Shown: in pieces, positions 1-12,199 of the stretch
Position numbering within the stretch: the first letter of the stretch is position 1
Layout: every line of letters begins with the position of its first letter
Source of the DNA: Sanghuangporus weigelae
Lineage: Eukaryota > Basidiomycota > Agaricomycetes > Hymenochaetales > Hymenochaetaceae
Assembly (NCBI GenBank): GCA_033182465.1
Contig: CP137327.1
Location: forward strand, 310,001 to 374,000
Length of the DNA: 64,000 nt
Reading direction: 5' to 3'
The notes under the pieces: model-generated
Told to the model about the DNA's origin: nothing
The model's database searches: none
The model's input: the letters and a program-made list of their open reading frames with translations, nothing else
Position numbers and translations under genes: made by a program

Positions 1-75
1 AGGTTTTTCGTTATTCGTATTTCGTTTTGTTTCGTTTTGTATTTCGTATTTCGTATTTCGTATTTCGTATTTCGT
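1..75. repeat. TTCGTATTTCG-type microsatellite
   Basis: Short tandem array built on the units TTCGTA and TTCGTTTTG at the window edge. A related TTCGTA run occurs at about 10190-10206. Simple repeat without coding potential. Confidence 0.8.
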
Positions 76-559
76 TGAGCGTCGCTTGATGTTCGCGTGA
101 GGTGTAGAATAAAGTAGAGCAGAGTAGAGCAAAGTAGAGTGGTGAGCTGTGAGGCACTGAGGATGAGATCGAGATGATGCGTGTACATGTGTACATACAG
201 TAGTCTAGTAGTGAACGAACGTAGTGAAGGATGATTTCTTTCACTGGCAGCTTCTTCAGGCTCCTCAGCTTGTTCTTGTTATTGACGTTCATTAATATTC
301 GATACCAACCAACCAACCAACCAACCAGCCAAGCTAAAATAAACAAATGACTACCAGACCACCAGACCACCAGCTTACCGCTACCACTTCCGCCGCCGCC
401 GCCATCCATTATCATCAGGGCTAGCTAGCAGTACGCACGGCTAGTAGGCTCTAGTAGGCTATCGTGCGTGCTGCGCTCATGGAAATGAAATCAGAAAAAT
501 GATATGCATCACCTGAATCTCTCCTCGTCCGTCCCGCTGCCAAGCACAGCGGATATCAT
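76..559. other. Non-coding stretch, no gene seen
   Basis: Contains only simple-sequence tracts, such as an ACCAACCAACC run near 304-330 and a CCGCCGCCGCC run near 390-405. Open frames here translate to low-complexity sequence and resemble nothing I recognise. Confidence 0.6.
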
Positions 560-1960
560 CTCCAGACTCGATCTGTTATGTTTCGGGACTGGATGGGTTT
601 CACCTCACCGCAAGAGTTCAGTGCACTCGTACGTACGCACAGAACTAATATTAATCACCCGCATGTACTGATACAATGTGTGTCCGCATCACTAATAACA
701 CTTAGGGATTGATGCCATGCAGCCAAACCGAAACGAAATGACCACCAGACCGCCAGCCTACCACTACCACCGCCACAGCCGCCACAGCCATTATTAGTCG
801 CTAGCAAGCAGTGTACGCGCGAAATGATCCATGACTACATCCATTGCTGATAATCTAAGCGGGTTAATAAATTGTGGACTGGACACGGGCATCCGACCGT
901 TCATCATGAGTCTGAGCCCATCCTAGGCCAAGGCATAGTTTCGTCGGTGGCAAGGTAAGAATGATCTTCGACGACTCTTGAAGAGGAGAGGAAGATATCG
1001 ATGTTCTAAACTGCGTGAGTGTGATATGAGCGCAATGAGCGCATCCATGACCTCCTGCGCGACTCATTGCAGACACGACACAGTATTGAGTGTACGTAGG
1101 TCGCTCGATATCAACCCGCACGCAATCCGGTGGGCAGCATGCAAATCATATTTTCATTTCGCTTCATACATGCTCTCTGTTCGACTCAAGTTTAAATCCC
1201 CAAGTAACACATAGATTGTATTAGTACTAGCGGTGATTGGTTCGGTACTCATGCAAACGCGTACGTGCGAGTACACTGAACTCTTGCATGGATATCTGCT
1301 GTACTTGGCAATGGGACGAGGAGAGATTCGGATGATGCATATCATATCATATCATTCCCATGAACGTCAGTACGTACGGTAGCCTTCTAGCACTAGCCGT
1401 ACCATTTAGCATACGCTGGATACGTACGTACAAGTTTGTTTGCATGCGCACCCTTAGGGATTCAAGCTCGGATCGAAATGCATGAAGCGAAATTTATCAA
1501 CTTGTCATCGGATTGGGTGCGGGTTGATACCGAGTGACCTACGTACGCTGTGTCATGTCCGCAGTGAGTCGTGCAGGAGGTCTTGTATCAGTTACGCTCG
1601 CATCACATACGCGCAGTTTAGACATCTTTTCCTTCGAGAGTGACCGAAGATCATTCTTGCCTTGATCGGCTCGGGCTCAGGCTCGCGAACCAATACTCTG
1701 TATCAATGCGTTTAAATATCGGGACTAGGTGGGATGCACTGCACGCCATTATTGCACTCGTACGTACAGACGTGTTTGATGAATACCGAACCAATCACTG
1801 CAAGTTCTTATCATCACTTTAGGATTCAAGCTCAAATGAGTCTCGGAATAAGATAAAGTAAGTCTGACCTGCCTCCGGTGAGGATTGATGCCGAGCGAAC
1901 CCAAGCTACCTGTGTTTGCAGTAGTATGCCGCCACCATGGGTCCATTGCGCTCATCATAC
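560..1960. repeat. Cluster of diverged repeat copies, direct and inverted
   Basis: Several copies of one moderately diverged sequence can be aligned by eye. The block at about 940-1190 reappears as its reverse complement at about 1460-1665: both arms share GACCTCCTGC(G/A)CGACTCA, TATCAACCCGCAC and AAGAATGATCTTCG. A further direct copy of part of the second arm lies at about 1800-1960, recognised by TTAGGATTCAAGCTC and GATTGATGCCGAGCGA, and a fragment lies at about 700-770. No open frame spans the copies. It looks like a nest of non-autonomous element copies or a decayed inverted duplication. I cannot assign a family. Confidence 0.6.
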
Positions 1961-4900
1961 TCGCCCTTATCATTCTCTCTCATCATCGTTAATTGCCAAA
2001 TGAGCAAGCCGGTTCGCATGAAACGCAGCACAGACACATTTCCTCAAAGCACCGCCGACGATCAACGGACAGACAAACAGGACGGTATCCTCCAGCTAGC
2101 TATATATCTAGATACTAGGGCCTGATGAAACCCGAGGTAAGTGCACGCCTCTCGCCTTTAAAATTTACGTACCTGTGTGCGTGCCGAGCCAATCACGGTA
2201 ACCAATTAATATGCATTCTTATTCAAATCCTTCTTCATGTTCTTCTACCTCGTTGTCCTCGGAAGGAACGTATCACCACGCGCCGTCATTCTATTCGCCA
2301 TCAGCAGGCTTGCAGATTCGCATCAACGGCCCGCCAGCAGATTCTTTTCTTTTTTCTTCAGAAAGCTATGATCTTCATCGCCAAACAGCATGAAACTCTT
2401 GCCAGGATGCAATGTGGACCCACCAATCGGGGTAGCTGCAACCGCCAAGTGCCGACCTTAGCATGGTATCCATGCGTTTCTCCTCTGCATATTATTCAGC
2501 CAAGTATCCTAACCCCTGACCGGTAGAAGATGATTAGTTGGAGATTAGCTGGCCAGTGGAATAACGGAAGGGACGTTCCGTATGAACGTGTAAATACATT
2601 CCTTATTCCTCATACCAATCGGCTATCGCGAACGAGTCAATCTCCGATCCGAGTCGCGACATTCGAGAGGCTTTCCGCGGATCACGGAGGAGCCGAGAAC
2701 GTGGCTAGTGCGCTCACTTGTAAATGCTCTGCCTGGAAAGTAAGCATTGCCAAACGGCAAAATGTGCGCATAGAACACCAATTACAATACACTAGATTCC
2801 GCTGCCAATAGACGCTCGGGATGCCGGCAAGATTATTCAGAATGTACTGTCGATGATGAAATGAGTGGTAGAAGATCGATGCATGCAGCGTATGCATGGA
2901 AAATTGGAAATAGCTATGTGCCTTCAGTTCAATCGGCACGCTTCAGGAAGTGTATGGCAAGCGCACACGTACGTCGATTCCAGAGCGTCGGAAATGAATA
3001 TGAATGCGCATCAAATAACTGTCTTTGAGTTTTAGACAAGATGTAGGCGGTAGATGAAAAGTTATTGACCTCGATTATTTATTCATGGAAGATCAATAAC
3101 ATGAATATTTGCTTCGCTAACGATGCGCTCTTTACTCAAGGCTGGTCTTGGGCTTCGCTTGCTGAGTGACTTCGGTTATGTGCTTTTGAAATTACCTACT
3201 GTCAGTGATTTGAATAATGAAAAGACAATAATATTGATAAGTTGAGATACGAGGGACTTACGTGTAGTTGGCTTTTTGCGATTGGCAAGAAACTGAAAGT
3301 TGGTTGATTCGTATGACTTCCGCTAACCTTTTTCGCTCCGTGAAACCGTCCATCTAAGCCAGTCAGTGCTCCAAACCAGTGCCATGCCGGGATGAACTGG
3401 AACCTGACTTCCAAATCTGTATCCGAATCGTTTTTTGACGGGTCACACTTGAAGTCTCGGATTTTTGATTCTGTACAAAATGCATGAGCATTGCGCACAA
3501 ACAGAAGTCAGACAAGAACCGTACGCCAGTCGCATTGTGAGCGCATGAGCACTCTTTCCACAGGCATTGCTCTGCGAATGACATCCAGACTTGCATGCGA
3601 GCACTCCCAAATTTCACGCGTCATGCTTGTGAGCCGAAGACGTCCACCAGGTCCAGAATGAACGCAGTATCAAAAAAGTGGCATTCCAAAAAAACGAAAT
3701 GTACGGAGAGAGATGAATTTGATCAAGATCCAGCCGTCTAAGGACTGTCAAAGTCTCTTAGCCCTGTTCTAGCCTTTGGGGTGATTATATGGGTCAAAGA
3801 TGGAAGTCGTTCGCAAAGGACGTTGAAAGTGTGCGAATATATGAGTAAACCCGCCTTCAAACGAGAGGAAACAGGAGGAAACATGGAGTTCCTTCCATCG
3901 AGGCTCAGCCTCCAGAGGAAGATAAAAGATGACTGTTCCTGTCGGAAGTGTAACTTATGGCAATTCAGTTTAGAACTTGAGGACTTCAAGCTCGGTATCT
4001 CCACGAAACGCGTGTATCGTGAGAAGGAAAACACTCGTACAAATTCAACCAGAGCTCTTTAAGACTTCGGAAATATCGAAGGAGGTCAACCAGCACAAAT
4101 AGGTGATAACGGCTTCAACTTTTCCATGTAGGATCAATCGAAGAAAGGTAAAATGTCCATGCCAAGAAGAGGGAAGCATGGAGATAAAACCAGGAGCTCT
4201 CACACGACGTAGGACTTGCATGTCCCAGATCATCCTCATAAATTTGATAATACTCCATCCGCTGTCGCCTTGTTTCTAAACACGAAGCCAATTTCGAATC
4301 GAAGACGACCCTCAAAGTTCGAGCTATGATTATGTTTGAACTTAAAAGTTTTCGTTGAGATGTCGCAACCGACTTTTGTCTGCTTTGAAAGGACCACCTA
4401 CAGAGTCTATGCTTTTGTTCTAAAGGTAAAGGTACTCACAATGCACTCTGTGTGATTCGACTGCATAGAAGCACTGTTCAAATGTCGAGTCGTACTCACA
4501 TACGCTGTCCATGCAGATATTCGGGCACTCTGCTTTGCTCTTCTCTACACTTAGGCGTGGACGAAGGCAGATACCTATATCATTCCAGAGGATTGGGGTT
4601 TAAAGTGCAATGGCTCGAAAGTATCTATTGACTCGGGAGGTGGTGTCACAGATGCTCCAGGGAGGCAGCCTGCTCTGTTAGAAGAGAAAGATAGGAGCCA
4701 CCAATTGCGATATTTGCTATCGCTGTCAATTCATATCCGAATGATGGAGGATGAACGCGTCTTATCCATCTTGACCAGTTTGAAACGATCCAAAGTCTCG
4801 TCTTTCACGACAGCATTTTCTGCGAATGCAAGGAAATGGTAAGAGAAGAGAAGTCTAGTGACGCTTCATTATTGTGCTGAAGCCTAGTTGGCAGCACTAG

Positions 4901-5100
4901 TATGCTCAGTCGAGTGTGCAAAGGTCAAGGTAAAGCCCGAGAAGCCAATGTGAATGACAGTTGACCTCAAAGGAAAAAAGGGCGCGTGTCAAATAATCAT
5001 CGCTGTGACTACATGTGACCTCAGCTTCCTTTTCGGGCCGATGGCTGTAAACTTCAAATCAAACAATTGAATGTTAGTTCTGCGCTGACCGGGAGAATTC
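1961..5100. other. Long stretch without a recognisable gene
   Basis: Open frames on both strands are short, overlap each other, lack plausible splice chaining and resemble no protein family I know. The sequence is AT-richer and less structured than the gene-dense right half. Either intergenic DNA or decayed accessory sequence. Confidence 0.5.
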
Positions 5101-5841
5101 GACCATTGGCTAGCTCGTAGCGTGTCGACGAGGCCAGTGATCTACACGCGAGACCCGGCGAGTTCGTATCATCTAGAAACGATGTGCAACTTGACTGTTT
5201 CATGTGAGAAGTCTCCAGGGTGCCACTGTTTAGTTGTTTATAAGTACCGTTCATATATTTCTGATATTTCTAGGGATCTAGGAACGTGTTTGTACGTCCA
5301 TATCTATCCTCGAAAATAACGATGAAATCAGTCATTCTAAAGGAGTTAATGGTAACTATCTTTCTTGGGTTCTGATTCTATCTTGCACCCTCTTGTAACA
5401 GGCGAGACGACAGAAACGGGCACTATATGCTGTGAATTATGGGGCTACTGCGCTGCTCTATTCTATCTCCATGCCTGACAATACGTGCGGTGTCAATTAT
5501 TTCTGATACGTTGTTAGTACCGGTGGGCTGCTGCGTTGCACCTCCTGGGCGTCGGCGACGCGTTCAGACACAGGTACGTGTCGGCTGGATACGAAGGCTG
5601 CACAGTCTTCAGATACTTGTACGTATGGATCGGTGGCATTTGTTTTACAGTATAATTCTATCTGCCTAGCCTCACCAGATTTGTAGATGTAAGCAATAAT
5701 GACACACTCAAGGTCCAAGAGCAACCAGTTCAAAGAACGAGTGTACTACGTGTGGGCGGCCCTACGTGTCTTGCCGTGGCCGGGCGCACGCGTCACCTTC
5801 TCGCTAATTTCATGAACCTAACTGAACCAGGATGCACTTTT

Positions 5842-5850
5842 GTATATATA
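5842..5850 (+). promoter_or_regulatory. TATA-like box of SDR copy 1
   Basis: The sequence GTATATATA lies about 80 bases before the start codon at 5926. The 5' flank from about 5230 (including TATTTCTGATATTTC) is partly shared with the flank of the second SDR gene from about 7400, so the duplicated unit includes some promoter sequence. Confidence 0.5.
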
Positions 5851-5925
5851 ATTGCTCCGCTTTTAGCATCGTCCGTCTCTTCATACAACTCCCCATACAG
5901 TTGATACGTTCAGATATTACCCACC

Positions 5926-7123
5926 ATGGGCCAGACCATCACAGCCGTACGGAAGCTCTGGGACGAGAGTCGGCCTCCCAAGCCGAAATGGACCGCGACG
6001 GACATTCCTGATCTATCGGGGAAGGTCACCATTGTCACCGGAGGGTACACAGGCATTGGACTGGAGACCGTGCGCGCACTCCTGTCCAAGAATGCAAAAG
6101 TATACATCGCCGGGAGGAACAAGTCGAAAGCCGATACTGCAATCAACGAGCTGAAGAACGAGACCGGGAAGGAGGTGCTGTTCATTGAGCTGGATCTTGC
6201 TGATCTGAAGTCGGTCAAAAAAGCTGCGGAGGAGTTCAAGAGGTATGCTACAATATAATTTCCGTCCCTGTGTATGTCAGCTTACTGGTGATTCCCCTTC
6301 AGCAAGGAGACGCAACTTCACATACTATTCAACTCTGGGTGCGCAACTTCTGTCGGCGTTCATTTTAGACATCCACTGATTATCGTTTAGGGGTGTGATG
6401 GTACCACCTGTTGATCAGCTTACAGCTGATGGATATGATCTTCAATTCGGTACCAACGTGCTCGGTATGCTTCCTTTTCCCTCACTTCATTCTTGATAAT
6501 CCCATGCTAAAGGCGCCACTTTCCACCTCGTCCAGGACACTTCTATTTCACCAAACTTCTTCTGCCAGTCCTCTTGGAAACTGCTAAATCTGCACCTGAC
6601 AAGCACGTTCGGGTTGTGACAACGTCCTCTTCCGGTCATCTGTTCCAGAGTGGTCCTATCCAGTATGATACTCTTCGCGACTCATCTAAACGGAAGAAAC
6701 TTGGCATCACAAACCTCTATGAGCAGAGTAAATTTGGAAACATCTTGTTTGCAAAGGAATTAGCGAAAAGATATGCCGACCAGGGAATTGTATCTACCTC
6801 GCTCGACCCGGGAATTATCAAGTCGGAGTTAGGACGACATATTTCGACATTCCAGAAGAGGATTATGGTGAGTTCTGTTTCCCTTGTGTATCGTCCGAGT
6901 CTTGACAGACGGCAACTCTGCATCGCAGGATTTGATGCTCTTTCCGACTCCAATGGGTGCAATCACGCAGCTCTATGCAGGGACGGCTCCTGAAGCTGCA
7001 GATCTTAATGGTGCACACCTTATCCCTTGGGCGCGCGTTGGCGAGCCTCTTGCTCACGCAAAGGACCCCAAGGAGGCTGAAGAACTTTGGAATTGGCTGG
7101 AGGAGCAGGTGAAGGATATCTGA
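5926..7123 (+). CDS. Short-chain dehydrogenase/reductase (retinol dehydrogenase-like), copy 1
   Basis: NAD(P)-dependent oxidoreductase of the classical SDR family, resembling fungal retinol-dehydrogenase / WW-domain-oxidoreductase-like enzymes; the substrate cannot be inferred. Five exons: 5926-6242, 6303-6338, 6391-6464, 6536-6867, 6929-7123, giving 317 residues, normal for the family. Visible motifs are the nucleotide-binding TGGYTGIG near residues 38-45, the acidic DLADL segment, a serine-rich TTSSSGH strand and the catalytic YEQSK motif. No signal peptide; probably soluble. The start ATGGGCC follows CACC, a good fungal context. Splice sites were set by reading frame and match those of the tandem copy 2075 bases downstream. 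Exon 1 and the first introns are almost identical between copies, while exon 4 has diverged. Confidence 0.9.
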
Positions 7124-8000
7124 CTTCGCTGCTTTCTTTCCCTTTTGTATGCTCTTCCTCTTCCTGTATCGCGCTCCGCATCTGGAATAGTCGCTCGGTG
7201 ACGCACCGTCATACTTGTTCTATTATCAGTCTAGCCTGTCACTCGTAATGTCGCAAATTTGTTTGCAGTAAAATATCGATCATACCTGAGGGTGACGGTT
7301 GCCTATCACCAGCATATCGCAGAAGCTTCATCTACAGCGACACTTTCTTTTGGAAAAGACGTAGTAAATTGAAGAGATGGATGAACTTGCGTCTTTTCTA
7401 CATAAGTATCGTTGGCGTATTTCTGATATTTCCTGTAAGCAGTCTTGATACCTTCCAGGACATGGATCTGGGAGAGTACTGGTACGTTCGTGGCTAGCCT
7501 GGCAAATAACAATGAAATCGATTATTACGGAGAGGACAATGGTAAGTTAACCTAATATCTTTCTTGGGTCTTGGGTGCTGAGTCTAGCTTGTACTTACCA
7601 GGTGTGATGGCAGAAACGGAGGTTTATGCTGGGGGACTTACTTGGCTATTGCGTATGTCTGCTCTATCTCTGTGCCTGACGATACATGCGCTGTTGATAT
7701 ATGCAGTGCATGTTGTTTTTGATGCGGTGATGAGTCGGTGAGCTGCGGTGGCGACGACGCGCGTACGTACGTGGGAACGGATGTAAGTCTCGTATGTCTT
7801 GGCGACACCTTGCTATCTGCACAGCCTTGCATATATAAGCAAAAATGGCCTAGTCAAGACCATAAGAGTCTTGCCGCGGCCGTGCGAACACGTCACCTTC
7901 TCGATATATATCTGCTTTGCTTGCCTTAGCTTAGCATCATCCGTTTCTTCATACAACTCCCTGTACAGTTGATACGTTCAGAGTTCAGATTTTACTCACC
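7124..8000. other. Spacer between tandem SDR genes, part of the duplicated unit
   Basis: Holds the 3' flank of copy 1 and the 5' flank of copy 2. The segment near 7345-7395 (GAAGAGATGGATGAACTTGC) has a counterpart after copy 2 near 9460-9485. The segment at about 7400-7570 resembles 5235-5370. A TATA-like GATATATA lies at 7903-7910. No gene inside. Confidence 0.6.
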
Positions 8001-9187
8001 ATGGGCCAGACCATCACAGCCGTACGAAAGCTCTGGGACGAGAGTCGGCCTCCCAAGGAGAAATGGACCGCGAAGGACATTCCTGATCTATCGGGGAAGG
8101 TCGCCATTGTCACCGGAGGGTACACAGGCATTGGACTGGAGACCGTGCGCGCACTCCTGTCCAAGAATGCAAAAGTATACATCGCCGGGAGGAACAAGTC
8201 GAAAGCCGATACTGCAATCAACGAGCTGAAGAACGAGACCGGGAAGGAGGTGCTGTTCATTGAGCTGGATCTTGCTGATCTGAAGTCGGTCAAAAAAGCT
8301 GCGGAGGAGTTCAAGAGGTATGCTACAATATAATTTCCGTCCCTGTGTATGTCAGCTTACTGGTGATTCCCCTTCAGCAAGGAGACGCAACTTCACATAC
8401 TATTCAACTCTGGGTGCGCAACTTCTGTCGGCGTTCATTTTAGACATCCACTGATTACCGTTTAGGGGTGTGATGGTACCACCTGTTGATCAGCTTACAG
8501 CTGATGGGTATGATCTTCAATTCGGTACCAACGTGCTCGGTATGCTTCCTTTTCCCTTGCTTCATTTTGATTATCCCACGCTAAAGGCGCCACTTCCCAC
8601 CTCATTCAGGACACTTCTATTTCACCAAACTTCTTCTGCCAGTCCTCTTGGAAACTGCTAAATCTGCACCTGACAAGCACGTTCGGGTTGTGACAACGTC
8701 CTCTTCCGGTCATCTGTTCCAGAGTGGTCCTATCCAGTATGATACTCTTCGCGACTCACCTAAACGGAAGAAACTCGGCACCCAGAGACTCTACGCGCAG
8801 AGCAAATTTGGGAATGTCTTGTTTGCGAAGGAATTGGCCAAGAGATACGCCGACCAAGGGATCGTCTCTACGTCACTCAACCCGGGAAATATCAAGTCGG
8901 AGCTACAACGGCATGTTCCATCATTTCAGAAGAGAATTTTGGTGAGTACTAGTTTCGCCTGAGTTTTGACGAATGCTCACTCTGTATTGCAGGATTTGCT
9001 ACTCTTCCCGACCCCAATGGGTGCGATCACGCAGCTCTACGCAGGGACTGCTCCCGAAGCTGCAGATCTAAATGGTGCATATCTTGCCCCTTGGGCGCGC
9101 GTTACAGAGCCTATTGCTCATGCGAAAGATCCCAAGGCGGCAGAGGATCTTTGGGATTGGCTGGAGGAGCAGGTCAAAGATATTTAA
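8001..9187 (+). CDS. Short-chain dehydrogenase/reductase, tandem copy 2
   Basis: Paralogue of the gene at 5926 with the same five-exon layout: 8001-8317, 8378-8413, 8466-8539, 8610-8941, 8993-9187. It also encodes 317 residues. The cofactor motif TGGYTGIG is intact and the catalytic motif reads YAQSK. Residues encoded by exon 1 differ from copy 1 at only a few positions (for example PKPK to PKEK and ATDIP to AKDIP). Differences cluster in the C-terminal half of exon 4 (for instance [10 protein letters not shown] against [10 protein letters not shown], and [10 protein letters not shown] against [10 protein letters not shown]). Both copies look functional. The pair could serve overlapping substrates or different expression conditions, which cannot be told from sequence. 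Confidence 0.9.
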
Positions 9188-9599
9188 TTTCGTTGCATTC
9201 TTTCCCTCTTTTATGCTGTTCCTCTTCCTGTCTTTTACCTTCTGTATCGGGATAAGGCATTCGGTGATGCACGGTCGTGCCTGTTCCATTAATCTATCCG
9301 GGTTGTCTCATAATGCTGCCACTCTTGCTTGCCGTAAAACGTCAATGGTAACTGAAGGTAATAGCTGCCTCTATCCACATATGCGCATTGTGATATCACT
9401 ACCGTATTGTGAAGCTCCCGTCTACAAGGATACTTTCTTTGAAAGGAGTGGGACGTGGTCAATTGAAGAGACGGATGAACTTGCATCTGCATGCGTCTTG
9501 GGTCAAACCTTGTTCACTTCCCACACCTGTCGCACGCTGTGCGACTGCGCATTCAAATTATATACATTTATGCAAATCAGATTCTCGCAAGGAAGATTG
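9188..9599. other. 3' flank of SDR copy 2
   Basis: Contains the counterpart of the copy 1 3' flank (near 9350-9490) and nothing else recognisable. Confidence 0.5.
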
Positions 9600-9770
9600 A
9601 TTTAATCCACGGAGCTTTCTGCCAAAGATGTGCTATATATACTTTCTCTTTCATATCTTCTAACGGGAGCTTGGCAATCACGCCCTTGAGCTTATCAATC
9701 GGAGTGGCCGGGAATGACATGACTGTCTCGAATAGAGGTCCGTCCGATGAGGCTCGAAGAGCAAGAGAGT
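9600..9770 (-). pseudogene. Remnant of a hemerythrin (HHE) paralogue, C-terminal exon only
   Basis: Read on the minus strand, the segment encodes a peptide of the form GPLFETVMSFPATPIDKL followed by KGVIAKLP. It aligns with the C-terminal exon of the intact HHE gene just downstream (PPLETFAGFLAAPLDKLK, then DAFAKFP). A splice-acceptor-like CTTCGAG precedes it, as in the intact gene, but the upstream sequence (9770-9950) does not encode the four-helix hemerythrin core. It is therefore a truncated tandem duplicate or the tail of an otherwise lost paralogue. The reading frame runs on past the usual end, another sign of decay. Confidence 0.6.
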
Positions 9771-10255
9771 GAAAAAAAAAATCGCATCGGAATTGTCAAT
9801 TCCGAAAACCGAGAGAATTGATTGATACTGACCTCCGTATTTATATCCCTAACATCTACTTCCGATGTTGAATGCATTCAACCGTTGGCGGTTGAAATTG
9901 AGGCAAGTCGGGTGGATTGCATTAATATTACCACGTCTCTGTTGTGATGGGTATTGCTAGATATTCGGATGGTGAGTAGACTTGTAGAAGGCATGCGAAT
10001 TCATAACGTAGGCGTTTTATCAAAGTTGGTTGTTGAACTCTATTCTTATGGATTGAGCATACATAAGGATCGGATCAGCACATTCGATTCGACCTCGTCC
10101 CAAAGACGACCAAACAACTTACGACAGGTTACGCCATGGATTCATTCAAAAACGCAACAAATTGGATTACAGTAAATACAAGTACATTCGTATTCGTATT
10201 CGTATAAGTACAGTCCCACGTGCGTGCAAATTTTTACTTATCACTTTATCACAGC

Positions 10256-11162
10256 TCAAGATTTCACTTCATCTTTCATCTCCTGCGTCGGGAATTTAGC
10301 AAAGGCGTCCTTCAGCTTGTCAAGAGGCGCGGCCAAGAAGCCTGCAAATGTCTCGAGCGGAGGGTGGTCAGGAGCACTTGGATGAGGTCTACGTTACAAT
10401 TGAAAGAATTAATTCAGTGTCTTGTGGTCAAATAATGGGAAAGATTCAAAGCACTCACCTTGTTGGTACAAATTTCTTGGTCATCTTGAAGCTCTCCGCG
10501 GCCTTCTGGCTCCCTTCTGAGCCGATGACGGGCTCGAGCAATGGTAAGTCCTTCGTCTCTTCGCTATCGTTGTGCTGATGAAGATGCTCCATTATCTCTT
10601 CCAGAAGGGCATCGTACTCCTCCGAATCAACGCGTGCAGAATCCAGTTTGTACAACCTGTCCTTCACGAACTGTCGAAGGGGAATCAGCCAAATGTCATA
10701 ATGACCAAATCCCGGTAGGAAGCAAGTACACACCTGATGCTCACTCCTATCCTGGTCTGCAAGCCTTAATCCCTGCGCACCGAGGTGCTTTTCCATCAAT
10801 GGATAAACAACAATCTCTTCTCCAACAGCATGTCGAGCGACTTCCCAAATCAATTGTCGTGCCCAGCGTTCGGCTTTGTCATTATCCCCGGCAGAACGTG
10901 CTCGAGTGAAGGCATCGTAGTACTCGTACATCTCTTGATGATCCTCCGCTATTGCGGCAGTCAGGGGACCTTTGGGGGTCGAACCGGCTGGAGTAGTCAT
11001 TTTGTGGTGCGTAAAGCGGCGGTGATATACTAAAGTATCTGGATGAGTTGGACTGGATCTTGAGAGACGTGCTCGGGGAAACTGAGGAAGCTGACGAGAG
11101 TACTGGCGAGTCGACTGGAGCTTAATAAGTTGAGCTGAGGAGCGCAGCTGCGGGACGAACAT
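10256..11162 (-). CDS. Hemerythrin HHE cation-binding domain protein
   Basis: Probable di-iron hemerythrin-like four-helix-bundle protein; fungal members are linked to oxygen, NO or iron handling but this one has no assigned role. Exons on the minus strand: 11162-10734, 10670-10459, 10388-10256. The first intron (63 bases, 10671-10733) keeps the frame open, so it is easily misread as coding; removing it restores the helix SEHQFVKDRLYKLD. Metal-ligand candidates are the His in AIAEDHQEMYEYY, the His/Glu pair in HAVGEEIVVYPLMEKH, the His in SEHQ, and EHLHQHNDSEE. The start is ambiguous. ATG at 11162 adds an Arg/Ser-rich, nearly acid-free leader resembling a mitochondrial presequence (257 residues). 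ATG at 11000 (MTTPAGSTPKG) gives a 203-residue cytosolic form. Confidence 0.85.
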
Positions 11163-12199
11163 GAAATTTTTTATCCAAGAGGCGAGACATCGTTGAAGAT
11201 TTATATTGCAGCTGGCAGAGCAAGTACGTATAAAATGACGAGATATCTACTCCGCACCTGGATCTCGATTCTGAACTTCGCATCGCGGTGTCTCCGAGTG
11301 GTCGCGTGGTGGGTCCAAGTGGTCCGTCGGCAATCGCAATCGACGTCAGTACCGCTGCTTCCGTCCGTCGATCTAGGTCCACTTCCCGACGCCGATCACT
11401 GCTCCGTCCAATCACATCTCGGCGATTTCACTTGCTGTTGCACGTACCATCCGCTTGCCATGCATGCGCCAGTCCGTCTCGAAGCACCACGCCGAGCCCA
11501 AACCAGAAATATCATTCGCTTCGACTTCAAACACCCTCTGAATTAAATACAGCAAATTAGATGAGGTAATCCTGTAAGGCGAGTTCCTCATCAGAAATTG
11601 TATTACATTCTTGCGCAAAATATTCGTAGCTTCGTAGTGCTCTGCATTCTCTGTAGTATCATACTTCCGGGAGAGATCAGCATCATGAATACAGATTAGA
11701 CATTGTAGACTCAATCGAAGATGACAACACAGTAATCTGATCTTTCTCAAACTGTTATGTATCATAACTGACCACTATTCGCCATTAGTGCACTATTTAC
11801 TTTTTTTACAACCTAACGAAGTTGATAATTCAGTAGGTCATATTGCATCGCATTAATAAATATTGTGAAGAATGAGTATACAGAATTTAAATCTATTAGT
11901 GGTAATTTGTATGAGCGCAATTCAATCTAATGTCACCGTCCACACGTACAGAGGTAACAACCGTTTTCTCTCTTGTTGCATACTCTGGCAAACTGCGATT
12001 GACTCGAATGTAAACATCATTTCTCAATCTCCACGCCAAAATAACATAGATTATCATAAGGATTCATGCGTTCATGCAGTTTGATAATAAATCAACCGTA
12101 CTCGCCGCCCCTCCATCTATTGTGCTATTGTTAACAGCTAATCAACGGATACACTACGCAAAAAAGCTAGGTGAACAAAGAACACAGTAAAGTCGCTAT
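11163..12199. other. Intergenic region between the HHE gene and NLR copy 1
   Basis: The HHE gene's promoter side and the 3' flank of NLR copy 1. About 60 bases near 11465-11525, including CTCGAAGCACC and ATATCATTCG, resemble a block near 19715-19765 below another minus-strand gene. No convincing gene. Confidence 0.5.

Noticed and set aside
2125-2526. 133-codon plus-strand frame in the left repeat-rich region
   Set aside because: Overlaps other random frames, composition unlike the real genes in the window, no family likeness.
3202-4315. Series of minus-strand frames that might chain into a gene
   Set aside because: Tried joining by GT-AG sites; no join gave a recognisable domain or clear continuity.
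11412-11765. 117-codon minus-strand frame downstream of NLR copy 1, with weak likeness to a frame near 19700
   Set aside because: Only about 60 bases match, no start or splice context is convincing, and both lie in probable 3' untranslated flanks.
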